Shown: piece by piece, positions 35,901 to 45,718 of the stretch
How the letters are laid out: every line of letters starts with the position of its first letter
Position numbering within the stretch: the first letter of the stretch is position 1
NCBI GenBank assembly: GCA_025331435.1
Contig: JAIWNI010000024.1
Span: 1 to 64,000 of the forward strand
Reading direction: 5' to 3'
DNA length: 64,000 bases
From: Choanephora cucurbitarum
Taxonomy: Eukaryota; Mucoromycota; Mucoromycetes; Mucorales; Choanephoraceae
Made by a program: the position numbers and the translations under genes
The notes under the pieces: generated by a model
Seen by the model: the letters and a program-made list of their open reading frames with translations, nothing else
What the model was told of the DNA's origin: nothing
Databases searched by the model: none

Positions 35901-38704
35901 GCATTTAGTTAAGCTAGGGGAAGGAACCCACCAAGTCAACGCCCAAACAAACATAAGCCATCTACGTCTGACACCACTTAGATTGAGCTCTTCTTCTGGC
36001 TCTTCCGAAGCTTCAGCTTTTTCGTTCAAAGTTGGTTGACTAGTATATCGTATATGATCTGATGTTGAGAGGATTTGTGACTTTTTGTTTTCAAGTGTTG
36101 TCTGGGATGAATCCTCGGGTCCAGAAAAATCATGAAGACCAGAGTCATACATATAGTCGTCTTCGGATACAGCTGAAGACATGACATCGTCATTCACAGA
36201 GTAGCCATCAAATGATTTAGATCCTCCACTCAACGTTTTCGATTTCTTAGACTCTGTTTTCTCGAGACTTCTTAAATCGTCTTCCAATATCCTGAAAGCA
36301 TGGTTTGATAAATAGACCTAATTTGTTTTTTTGTAGAATGAGAAACTTGAACAATGATTTTGGCTATTCTGTTTTGTTTTACCTTGTTTGTATCCGTTAT
36401 AAGCCATGTATCATCCCAGTTCATAAGTTCTACTATGGAGGTGCATCTTTTTTGTATGGATAGGTTCATATCAATCGCATGATTAACTGTGATAGGCAAT
36501 GAGATATGATAGCGTTTCCAGAACTCATCTAGATCAAAACTCATGGTATAGTAGCCTTTCTTCATGTGCTGACTTAAGTCTGAGAGTTTGTAGGCATTAT
36601 ATTGTTGAAGCAGCTTTTTGGCATCGCAAGAATTAGGCAACGACAGTTCATTAGGACGCATACAGATTACTGACCAAGTCAAAGTATCCGAAAGAGCTTG
36701 CTTTAACCCGTCCATGCCATCCATGAAAAGCTCAGTGATGGTAGGTACATTGGACTGAAGTGTGTTTCGAGGCTTTTGAGGAGTTAGTTTGTTGTTTTGA
36801 CTGGACGGTGATCGTAAAGGCAAGATAGCCTGTTGTTTAGAGGACACACGATTTCTTGCACCATCATCTTGTCCCAATAGTTGTTCGCTAAACAAATGAG
36901 CCACTAACTTGTTGGTAGTAGCACCCGAATAAGCACTGCCTCGAAATAGAGAGATAAAATCATTACATAGGCTATCTTGGTTTTGTTCAGTAAAATTGGA
37001 GGGATTATAGGCTACAGATCCCCAAAAGTGTTGAACGACAAATAAAGTAGCATCCGTCTCGCTCTTTTTGAAAGATAATTGTTGCTCCTGAAGGGCTAAT
37101 TTGTTGGCGCTACCATAGTTTTCGATCAATGTGTTGTCATCATCACTGTATCTTTGTTGGCGTGAAGCTTGTGCGTTCATGATAGACCATAAACCCTTGG
37201 ATGGATGTGTAAGCAAAGGAATGGCCGTATTGATCTTGAAGGTCCCATCTGTTTCTTTTGGCTTATTTTCAAAGAGACTTTTCATACTGTATTGGTACCA
37301 TGTTTCCTGCATGTAATGGAAAGCCAGTTGATCGAAGTTAGCTCCTGAAGACTTGAATGTAGTCCAACCAGGAAGATCCAAAAGTGTCATAGTACTATGA
37401 GAGCTCTTGGGCTCTAAGCGATCGTTGATTTGTTCAAGCAACCATGTAAACAGGAGACAGTAAAGCGATTGAGCAAGATCATTTCTCTGCTTACTGGCCT
37501 GCTGAGAGTTCAAAAATAATGTAGTGATGTCTCGCTTGACTAATTTACTTTTGAAGGTAAGTGCACTTAACAGGCCTTGGGGATCGACACCGAGTAAGTC
37601 TGCTGCTCTACTTAAAGTATCTCCATTCTTAACTACAGCAGCATCTTGAGCATTATTAGGATCCTCAATAAACTGAATATTGCCCAGATGAAGAATAGCT
37701 GCAAGGACTTGGTAGATTTGCTCTACTCTGTGTTTCTCATACACAATAGCCTTGAGTGCTGTACGGACTTCCATATTCATGGTTAGATCATCCAAAGATG
37801 CAGCTCGTGAAGTCATTGTTCTGGCGAGATACTGAAAGCTAGACCAATCCGAAATACCTAAGTGTGCCTTTTCTTCTGGCGAAACGCCAGCCAATAACTG
37901 ATAAAAGATGTGAAAGTTGCGTTCGTCTTCATTTGCTGAAGTCACTCTTGATCTCTCAAGTGCATAAGGCAAGAATTTGGCACCTGTCAGACGGCCCCTT
38001 TCTGAAAAGAAGAGTTCAACACAAAGCGCTGCTCTTGAGGCATTATCATGATGTAAGGTTTTTGCATGACTGAATGCATAAAGTATGTTCTGAGCATGTA
38101 GTGTATTGATTTGAATGCGTGATGTTTTCTTATGCGCACCTAGCGTTAGCAGGTAATCTACTGACAATTTAAACTGTTCCGATTTTCCACTTCCGCTCTC
38201 ACCACTGTATAAAAGGAGGAATTAAGGGTCGTATAGAGAAGGCAATAGAAGATATAAAGAAGGGAGTGAAATACATAAAAAAGAGAGAGAGAAAAAAATA
38301 AGTAAAAGGGGGAAAATAAATAGAGAAAGAATAGGGCTCGTTTTTAGTAGTAATAAAAAAAAGAGCGCTGAAAATAGAACATACCTGAACAAAATGGATT
38401 GATTGATACTGGTTCTTCTCATATAAAGATATGCATGGTTTATAAGCTGGTATAGATGCGGATCTCTCCATTGGCTTGTTTTTGCGCTTGTTACATCTTT
38501 GTATTCAGCTAAATATTCTAATTTGTAATTTTGTTGATTCTGGTTGTATGGATTCAAGGCAAGTAGTACAGAGGGTCCAATATTAGTATAGATGGTATTA
38601 TTGAGGTATCTTTGTCGTATAGTTTCTATTATTTCATCTGGATGAGTATGATCTTTTATCTGTGCAAGGTCATTTGATTCTGCAAATGAGGTTGATGGTG
38701 TCAT
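32932..38704 (-). CDS. Class V chitin synthase with myosin motor-like head
   Basis: Membrane glycosyltransferase (UDP-GlcNAc to chitin) for hyphal wall synthesis. Exons 38704-38385, 38204-36383, 36317-33687 and 33630-32932 give 1823 residues, the normal size of the class. Residues 1-690 are a myosin-like motor with P-loop GESGSGKSE created by the first splice; switch I reads NASRA and switch II DLPG, so actin-based motility is uncertain. The VYLSNHAFRILEDDLR helix spans the second junction. A cytochrome b5-like segment (YVAIRGEVFDLTKFAPHHW) follows membrane segments. The catalytic domain has VDADTEVLPDS, the EDR of GEDRYLTTL and QRRRW, followed by transmembrane helices. The C-terminal DEK domain (TKKQVREQLSRHFGINM) ends the protein. 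The third junction restores HRK|WEHIGWMIVY. Confidence 0.95.
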
Positions 38705-39586
38705 TGTATTTCTGCTTTATCTATTTAGGTTGAATGTACATCAATCTAAAGAAAATTGTTATAATCCTCTTGAAGAAAAAAAAATTGAAGGCTTTGAAGT
38801 TACAGCACTTTTTCAAATAAGAAAAAGAAAAGTAATAGATAAGAAGAGAGAGAGAAGAGGCAAATTAGCAAGCATATCTCTCTCTTTTGGTTGTTGTTTA
38901 ATTCTGCGTTCAAATTGTCTCCTATCGAAATGGAGTCTTGTTTCTCTTCTCCTCTTCCTCCTATATTTTTTGTTGTTGTTGATAATGATCATGATGCTTT
39001 TAATTTATTTTGTTTTGCCCCTACAACTTCATAGCAATGTCATTCGTCGATGTTCATGTAGTTTATATGCAGCCACCTTCCAAATAGCTATTATTTGTTT
39101 GTACTTTGTGTAGCATCTGTCTATCTTTATTTGCATTTATATAAAATCAGAAGCAACATCTCCTTAAAAAAAAAGACAGTTTAGATTTTCAGCAAGTCTG
39201 CACGTATACTGTTGCTACCATAAGCGAGAATGTCTTTTGTTATAAATAGACATGAACTCTATCTCTCAAAGCCCTTTTTTTATAATTCATATTGAAATAG
39301 ATTTGGGGGTCAACCAGGCTATCTCTCCTTGTTTCTTTTTTTAAAAAAAAAGATAAGATTTCCGAGAGCTAGATTTAAGAGTAAGCTCTATGTTTCTTCT
39401 TAAAATATAAAGTAATTGTAAGATTACATTTGGTAAGGATAGCAGTACTGCTGTCAACATTAAGATTTTCTTTGCTGTTGTCCTAGACAGCTTCCCCTCA
39501 AGTAACCTAACGTATCGAATTTCAAAAGTATATTTATATACATAAAAAACAAGAAAACATGTTTATCCGAAATAAAAACAAAAAAG
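38705..39586. other. Intergenic region, chitin synthase promoter side
   Basis: About 0.9 kb between the chitin synthase start and the 3' end of the winged-helix/PP2C gene, both on the minus strand. Homopolymeric A/T runs occur. A 127-codon frame at 38730-39113 (+) is low complexity and not convincing. Confidence 0.5.
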
Positions 39587-42382
39587 TTAAATTTCGACAA
39601 GAACAATAGTGCAATCATCATAATCTTGTAGCGTAGAAGCAAAGAAGCCATGTGCGCTTTCTCTATTAGCAAAATATCTTGCCGAGTAAATAAGCGTCCG
39701 CTCCTTGACTTTACGTATCTTTGCTTCTTCTTCAGTCAATTCACGGAATAGTAAAGGTATACGAGGAAGTTCTTTTTCTTCGATTTCCATTTGATCTTCT
39801 TTCTCTTCTTCAGCTTTCACCTGTTCATCTTTCGGTTCTTCTGTTTCCATCTGCTGTCGTTCTTTTTCCATATTTTCTTCTTTGCTTTCTTCAGCCATTG
39901 CCTGTTCTTCTTTTGCTTTAACCTGCTGTTGCTCTACATTTTCTTCTTCTTTTAATTCTGCTTGCCGTTGTTCTTCTCTTGCTTCTACTTGCTGCTCTTT
40001 TGTTTCTGACTTTTCTTCCTCTTTAGTTTCTTGGCTCGCTACAACTGAACCTTCTTCTTGCTTTATTTCTTCGGTTTTCTCTACGGTTTTTTCTTCGGGC
40101 TTCTCTTCCACCTTCTCTTTTGATGTATCATGCGATTCATTATTGGCAGTAACCACTGTTTCTTCAGGTCTATCTAATTCCATAGCATCTTGTGGCTCAA
40201 AAGAGTCATCTACTTCCATGGTCTCTTGCTTTGGCTCATCTTCTTTGTGACTTGTGTGTTCAATCGTCATTCCCTTCACTCGCTCTTCTTCTTCCAACAG
40301 ATAACGCCCGATCTTCTCACCATCTTCAATCATAGGGCCTATTGCCTTCGCGATCGCTCTGTTCTGTCGCTCAGCTGTCTCTTCATACATATAATCAAAA
40401 GTACCGTCTGTGCTCATAAACAGAAAATGTCTTCGTTTCTCTTTATGCGGCCCATTCAACAAGACAGTGTGATCAACATAGGGTTGATCAGAGATGCGAA
40501 TGAATGTGACATCAGGTTCACATGAGATTATCTTACGGGCGGGATCCATCTTGAAATCCAGATCACCACATGATCGAGCTACATTAAGCGAAGGCACTCG
40601 GTCTTCGCGTCCATTATGATGACGTGCCTTGTCTTCTTGTTCGTCCTGTTGTTGTAAAGATGGTTGCTCTAAAGCTGTGGTGCGGACCGCGCTCTGAGCT
40701 GTCCAGTTGGCTGTGGCAGAGAGATCGGATGAGGTGTCTTGAGTTGCCTGATAATCTTTTGGTCTAATACGGGCATTCTTCAAGGCAAGTCGTTTAGCGG
40801 GTCGATTTCCATCTTCTCTGAGTTTATCAAGATCGATCTTGATTACCCTGTTCTGAACTGAATCGACAAACTCGCCCCCATTCTCTAATATATGGCGTGC
40901 CAGATGTTCTAAATATGGTTTGTGATCTTGTGAGGCAAATACGACATCCATTTTATAGTCGTGGTTGGTTGTTTCAGCTGTATGAATAGGTGTAGGTGAT
41001 GGTTCAGGAGCAGAGATCAAGACGGTACGTGAGTCACCGACATTGACGTTGATAAGCCATTCGCCTAGGAAGAGGTTGAGAATTAAGGTACAACCATCAT
41101 TATCAATGTGTTCGTCAGGCTTTCGAGAGGCTATTTGTTTACGCTTCAGAGCCAAATATTCATCGTCTAATGCCTGAATGGCCTCTTTGATATCTTTTTC
41201 AATGGCCTTTCGTACCTCTTCTTGGTCTAGCTGAGTAGGATCGTACTGAGCGCATAGTGTATTGATGGCTGAAGGTGTCTTTCGTACAAAATATTCTGAG
41301 CAACCAGGCCCACCATGCCCATCTGCTAGTATAAACAATCGACCAATTGCCTTTCCATCCTTGACCACATCCGTCACTCTAAATTTGTCTTCGCAATGTA
41401 TTTTTGGAATCTTGATTTTATCATGAGATCTAAAACGAGGATAAGAATAACCCTTTTGTTGAACAATAGCAAAATGACCTGCAATAGGATATTCCGAGAA
41501 ATTGATAGGGTCTATATAGTCCATGTCTTTTGTAGGTGGGTTGTATAATAGTGAATAATCTGCAATTGTGTCTTCCTCTTCTATCACCTCGGCATGTCGT
41601 TGTGCAGGTATTTCTTCTTCTTCTGAACTTAGGGAATGGAAGCTACAGATTTAAATAAAAACAGGTTTAAAATCAAGACGATGCTAATATAGATTCAGGG
41701 TTATTTACTCTGCTTCATCCTCTTCTTCATCTGAATACACTTCAATGTCGGAGCTTTGATTACTGTGGCGGCCAGTAGAGTCCTTTCGTTTCGACTTTAG
41801 ATGACCTTTGGCTCGCTTTTTAGAAGGCATCTTAGTGGATGGGGAATAAATAGAAGGTGGTTTGCGTTGGCGTTTTGTGCCTTGAAAGGTATCATGAGTA
41901 GCATGAGGATGAGTACTATAGACAGGTCGAAGGATGATGGGTTCATCAGGTATTTCCATCTTTTCAGGTACTTCCACTCCATTCAGCACTTGATCGGCAA
42001 TGGCGTATTTTGCTTGTCTACCTGATCCATCTTTGTCAATCCGAAAAGGATCTGGCAATTTTAAATCTCGTGCGATTTTTCGAGCAGTGGAGATGATGCC
42101 TTGAATGGTACTTTTTGGTGTCTCACCTCTAAAGTGTCATTCAGTTGAGAGGAAAGTCACTAGATTGATGGTATAGCTAACTTACCTCAAAGGAAGTAGA
42201 TTGAGTGCACGAACAGCAATGACCAATTGAGCTGCATTCATGGCTTGATTGCCGTAATGAAAAAGAGTGGCCATGACCTTCATGAAAGAAGAATTGGCTC
42301 TAAGAGAGTCAGCAAGATTAAGCTGAGCTAAATCAGTGTCTACTGAGCGTGTGGCAGGTAACTCTGCAGATGTTGAGTCCAT
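39587..42382 (-). CDS. Winged-helix (GDS1/HARE-like) - PP2C phosphatase fusion protein
   Basis: Exons 42382-42186, 42128-41709 and 41642-39587 join in frame to 890 residues. Residues about 30-115 resemble a GDS1/HARE-type winged helix: NAAQLVIAVRALNLLPLR|GETPKSTIQGIIST, split by the first intron, then LPDPFRIDKDGSGRQAKYAI. A basic linker (TKMPSKKRAKGHLKSKRK) and an acidic segment follow. The PP2C domain starts near residue 240: ILADGHGGPGCSEYF, INVNVGDSRTVL, ARSCGDLDFK, FMSTDGTFDYM and finally DDCTIVLVEI, so metal-binding aspartates are kept. A roughly 150-residue Glu/Lys/Gln-rich segment is inserted before the last PP2C motif. The combination suggests a chromatin- or nucleus-directed phosphatase, which is inference. 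The PP2C assignment is secure and the winged-helix assignment is moderate. Confidence 0.8.
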
Positions 42383-43751
42383 TACAAGAGCATATATATG
42401 AAGAAGAAATAGGAAACTTTGGAGGAGGGGGTTATCTATCTCTCACTCATTCACACACATTGAAGTGTATTGTTGCAAGTCACGAAACTGCATTTTTTAT
42501 TTTTTCATTAAAAAAATTCAATGAGTTCACAACTTTAAATTAACTTGATCTGCTACTTATTTAGAAAGGTATAGAAACAAGGCCTGTCCTTTGTTCTTGC
42601 TTAAGATAGTTCCAAGCGTTCTCAGAGGTTAAGGACAATGACCATATAAATATGTGTCTGTATATATATGAGAGAAGATACCATGGTGCATTTGTTTGGC
42701 CTCCTCAATTAGCGCAAAAGATTCTTTCTTTCATGCATTCTCTACTCTACACAGTACAAGGGGAAGTAAAGAAACAAAAGGCAAGTACTTTACGTTTTTC
42801 TAAGCTCTTGACACAAAGTATATTGTAACGCATGAATTCACTTTTGTTTACACTCCGCATCATGTGATCCAGGTGATGACAATGTAAAAGAGACTGGTAC
42901 TATAAAATGCTAATTGAGACAAAATAAAGATGATGTCTCATAGCTATAGCTGATCAAACTAAAGCGAGCAGACCTACTGATTGAATAAGCATAAATGTGT
43001 GCATAAATCTTTATCTGACTCATAAAAGAAAGCTTTGATTTCTCTATAAGAAGTAAGACAAATCCATTATCTCAACTGCGTCATTTTCATAATGCTCAAT
43101 TAAGTATCAAGAGAAGCGTTCAACAAACTCACCTGAAAAGAACATATCAAAACATACAATCACAGTTAGCATCTATCATATAGCATAACACAGTAGTGTA
43201 TAGATTCATTAAGACCGCATTAGCTGATACTATAAGCACATATCTTCTTTGCAAAACAAACACTGAATAGATTCCAATGTTTACTCTAGAACAAAAATAA
43301 GTGTCCTGCAGTGAAAGTACAATGAACTACTTTGTTATCCTCACGGACTGCGTTCTGAAAATCGGAAAAAGAGGGATGTTGTTACCGAGTGTATCATAGG
43401 GAAAGGAAAGTTTGTTTTATGCGAACAACTTTTTTTTAAGTTTAGACTTGTTTGAAGTTACAAGATAAAAAGTAGAGGAAAAGGAGGAGGGGAGGTTTTC
43501 TCCAAATGTATGAGTCATCTCTGCTTCTTGTTTCCCTACTTTTTGAAATGCTTCTGAGAGGCATCGTTTGCTGAATTTGTGTTGGACTCTACAGAAAAAA
43601 AGTTGTCAAAAGCACATTATCAAATCATGCCACTATAATTTGAATGCGCACTCTAAAAAAAGACGGGAAAGTTTCGGCATGATTACTTTAAACGCTTCTT
43701 TTTGGGGAAATTAAATAGCCGGAAAAATCCTGTTCCAATAAGTTACAGCAT
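42383..43751. other. Intergenic region upstream of the retrotransposon
   Basis: About 1.4 kb between the start of the winged-helix/PP2C gene (-) and the 5' LTR. It should hold that gene's promoter. No further gene was recognised. Confidence 0.5.
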
Positions 43752-44359
43752 TGTAACACCCCAGTGTGACTTGAAAAACATTATTCGTATAAATAACCCC
43801 AAAAATGATATTTCAATAAACAACTTTATCTTACCCTTTGATTTTAAAAATTGACCTTTCTGAATACAACTGTCTGCCCGAAGTTGTTTAGATACATTAT
43901 TTTCACTATCAAAAGAGATACCTTTAATAACTCTACCTATCTGATCGATTCCTTGAAGTTATTTTAACTAAGTATCTGTTTGTTCGACTCTTCGAAATAT
44001 AAGTTATATTCGTTAACTAAAGTCGAGTGACCCACTAAATAAAAACGTCTAAAAACATCTTGATTATCTTTGAACCCTCCAGTTCTTAAGTGATAACAAT
44101 TTCTTCTGTTCCTTGTAACTTTACCGCGCTAGATCGTAAATAAGTTACTTCACTCAAACAGTTAGACCCAATTAAATAAACCTTTAACAGTTCATTACGA
44201 AGTCCTTGAGCCTTTACAGGTCTCTTTACTAAAACTACGTAAATTATCACTCTCTATAAGTCTTACGAGATCTATTTTAATACGAGTGTGCTGTGTCATA
44301 AACCCTCCTCCCTTATTTTTCTCTGAATTTTGAAACAAATCCTTCCCACAAATCTTACA
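43752..44359 (+). repeat. 5' LTR
   Basis: 608-nt long terminal repeat beginning TGTAACACC and ending CTTACA. It contains a TATAAATA box at 43788-43795, the likely transcription start region of the element. Compared with the 3' LTR it has one extra A (near 43911) and two base differences (near 43972 and 44348). Confidence 0.95.
43788..43795 (+). promoter_or_regulatory. LTR TATA box
   Basis: TATAAATA near the 5' end of the LTR, in a position suited to start the element's genomic RNA. The same sequence is present in the 3' LTR. Confidence 0.5.
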
Positions 44360-44361
44360 CT

Positions 44362-44377
44362 TGGTGCTCATTACAGG
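44362..44377 (+). other. Candidate primer-binding site
   Basis: A sequence beginning TGGTGCTCATTAC lies two bases after the 5' LTR. TGG at this position is expected for pairing with the CCA end of a tRNA primer. The matching tRNA would end GAGCACCA; I cannot name it. Confidence 0.45.
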
Positions 44378-44434
44378 GGGCTTCTTTACACATAAACCTC
44401 TTCTTTCACTAAAATTCATTCTCTTGCGAACAAA

Positions 44435-45718
44435 ATGGAATTCCCTCTTTCAAGAAGAAGGTCATCTATTGTACCTATCGGACACACTGTGTTGGCTACC
44501 TCCAAAACTCCTACTCCTATCACGGTTACTGATGTTTATACCGCTAATAAGAAGCTATTTGAATTCCATGGATATGATGGAGAAGACTTCCAACATTTTG
44601 CTCGAAGTTTGGAAGACTATTTCGGTCTGAAGAATATTACCGATGATAACCTTAAGATAGCGACACTCAAAGCCATGTTAACTGGCGTAGCGAGACAAGA
44701 TTTTGAAGCAAAAATTCAAACCCAAGCTGATTTAACCTATGCTAAAGCCATTGGAATTCTCAAACAAAAATACGATACTGATGAAATGAAAGAGTATCGT
44801 CAGGATGCTTTTCACGGGATCTCCCAACTCGAATACGAATCCCCTCAAAACTTTCTACACCGTATTCAAGAAGCCGCTAATGTAGCTGGTATCACCGATA
44901 AACAAGTGATCTCTTCTCGATTCAAACACGGCCTTCTTCCAGAGATACAACAACACTGCTTAGTTTCTGGAGCACGCACTCACGAAGATGTTGTTCATAT
45001 AGCTCAAGGATATTGGCTTGCATACCAGATAAATCATGCTTCTAAACAAGCTGGTCGGTTCATCACCGCTAGTCGATTCTATGAGGACTTCAATCAGGCC
45101 CCTCGTATTCCTTTATTCCATGGACGACAAGACGAACAGCCTGGAGAGTTATACTCCTCTGTCACAAATCCTCCGGCACACTCCTTACAACCCCTGGTTG
45201 TTAAGGACGAACCCGCCTTTTCAATGACTAAGTTGGTTGAATTGATTGAAGCTGCTACCACCAAGGCTCTTGTAGAACAAAACACTCAATTTAATCAACA
45301 ACAATATCGTCAACGAAACAATGAGTACAAAGGAAACCGCCGATACAACGACCGCAATAACAACTACTCCAACCGATATTCCTCCAACTATCAAGAATCT
45401 ACTTACCAAAATCAGAGGCCATCCAATCAGCGTTACCCATATCACAATCAAGAACAAGGATATCAAAATCAAAGGTACCAAAATCAAAATCAGAGATACC
45501 AAAATCAAGATCAACGACATCAAAATCAAGACCAAAGATATCGAAATCAAGATCAGAGATATCAAAACCAACATCAAGGTTATAAAGAAGATTATCGTTA
45601 CTCCTATAACCCGCAAGACAATTATCAAGAATCCCAGAGATCTCCTTCTAATCAAGTTGCTTTTAATAATCGTCCTTCTGATGACCACCGCAACTATGAA
45701 CAACAATCAAAAAACTAA
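44435..45718 (+). CDS. Retrotransposon Gag
   Basis: 427-residue structural protein of the element. Residues about 30-230 form a helical capsid-like domain (ANKKLFEFHGYDGEDFQHFA, LKAMLTGVARQDFEAKI, LEYESPQNFLHRIQEAANVA) typical of Ty3/Gypsy Gag. No CCHC zinc knuckle is present. Instead the last 130 residues are rich in Gln, Asn, Tyr and Arg with tandem (R)YQNQDQ repeats, probably an RNA-binding tail. The stop TAA at 45716-45718 directly follows the slippery heptamer. The chosen ATG is the first in the frame after the LTR and primer site. Confidence 0.88.
   Translation: MEFPLSRRRSSIVPIGHTVLATSKTPTPITVTDVYTANKKLFEFHGYDGEDFQHFARSLEDYFGLKNITDDNLKIATLKAMLTGVARQDFEAKIQTQADLTYAKAIGILKQKYDTDEMKEYRQDAFHGISQLEYESPQNFLHRIQEAANVAGITDKQVISSRFKHGLLPEIQQHCLVSGARTHEDVVHIAQGYWLAYQINHASKQAGRFITASRFYEDFNQAPRIPLFHGRQDEQPGELYSSVTNPPAHSLQPLVVKDEPAFSMTKLVELIEAATTKALVEQNTQFNQQQYRQRNNEYKGNRRYNDRNNNYSNRYSSNYQESTYQNQRPSNQRYPYHNQEQGYQNQRYQNQNQRYQNQDQRHQNQDQRYRNQDQRYQNQHQGYKEDYRYSYNPQDNYQESQRSPSNQVAFNNRPSDDHRNYEQQSKN
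45540..45600 (+). repeat. Short tandem repeats encoding YQNQDQR units
   Basis: Repeats of about 18-21 bp near the 3' end of gag, extending from about 45455 to 45590, encode variants of RYQNQDQ. They account for the charged Gln/Asn tail of Gag. Confidence 0.75.

Noticed and set aside
39721..40525. Plus-strand Ser/Leu/Cys-rich frames opposite the Glu/Lys region of the PP2C fusion gene
   Set aside because: Antisense shadows of GAA/GAG-rich coding sequence.
45221..45706. 161-codon Ile/Leu/Val-rich frame antisense to gag, resembling a membrane protein
   Set aside because: It is the reverse complement of the Gln/Asn/Tyr repeat tail and has no independent support.
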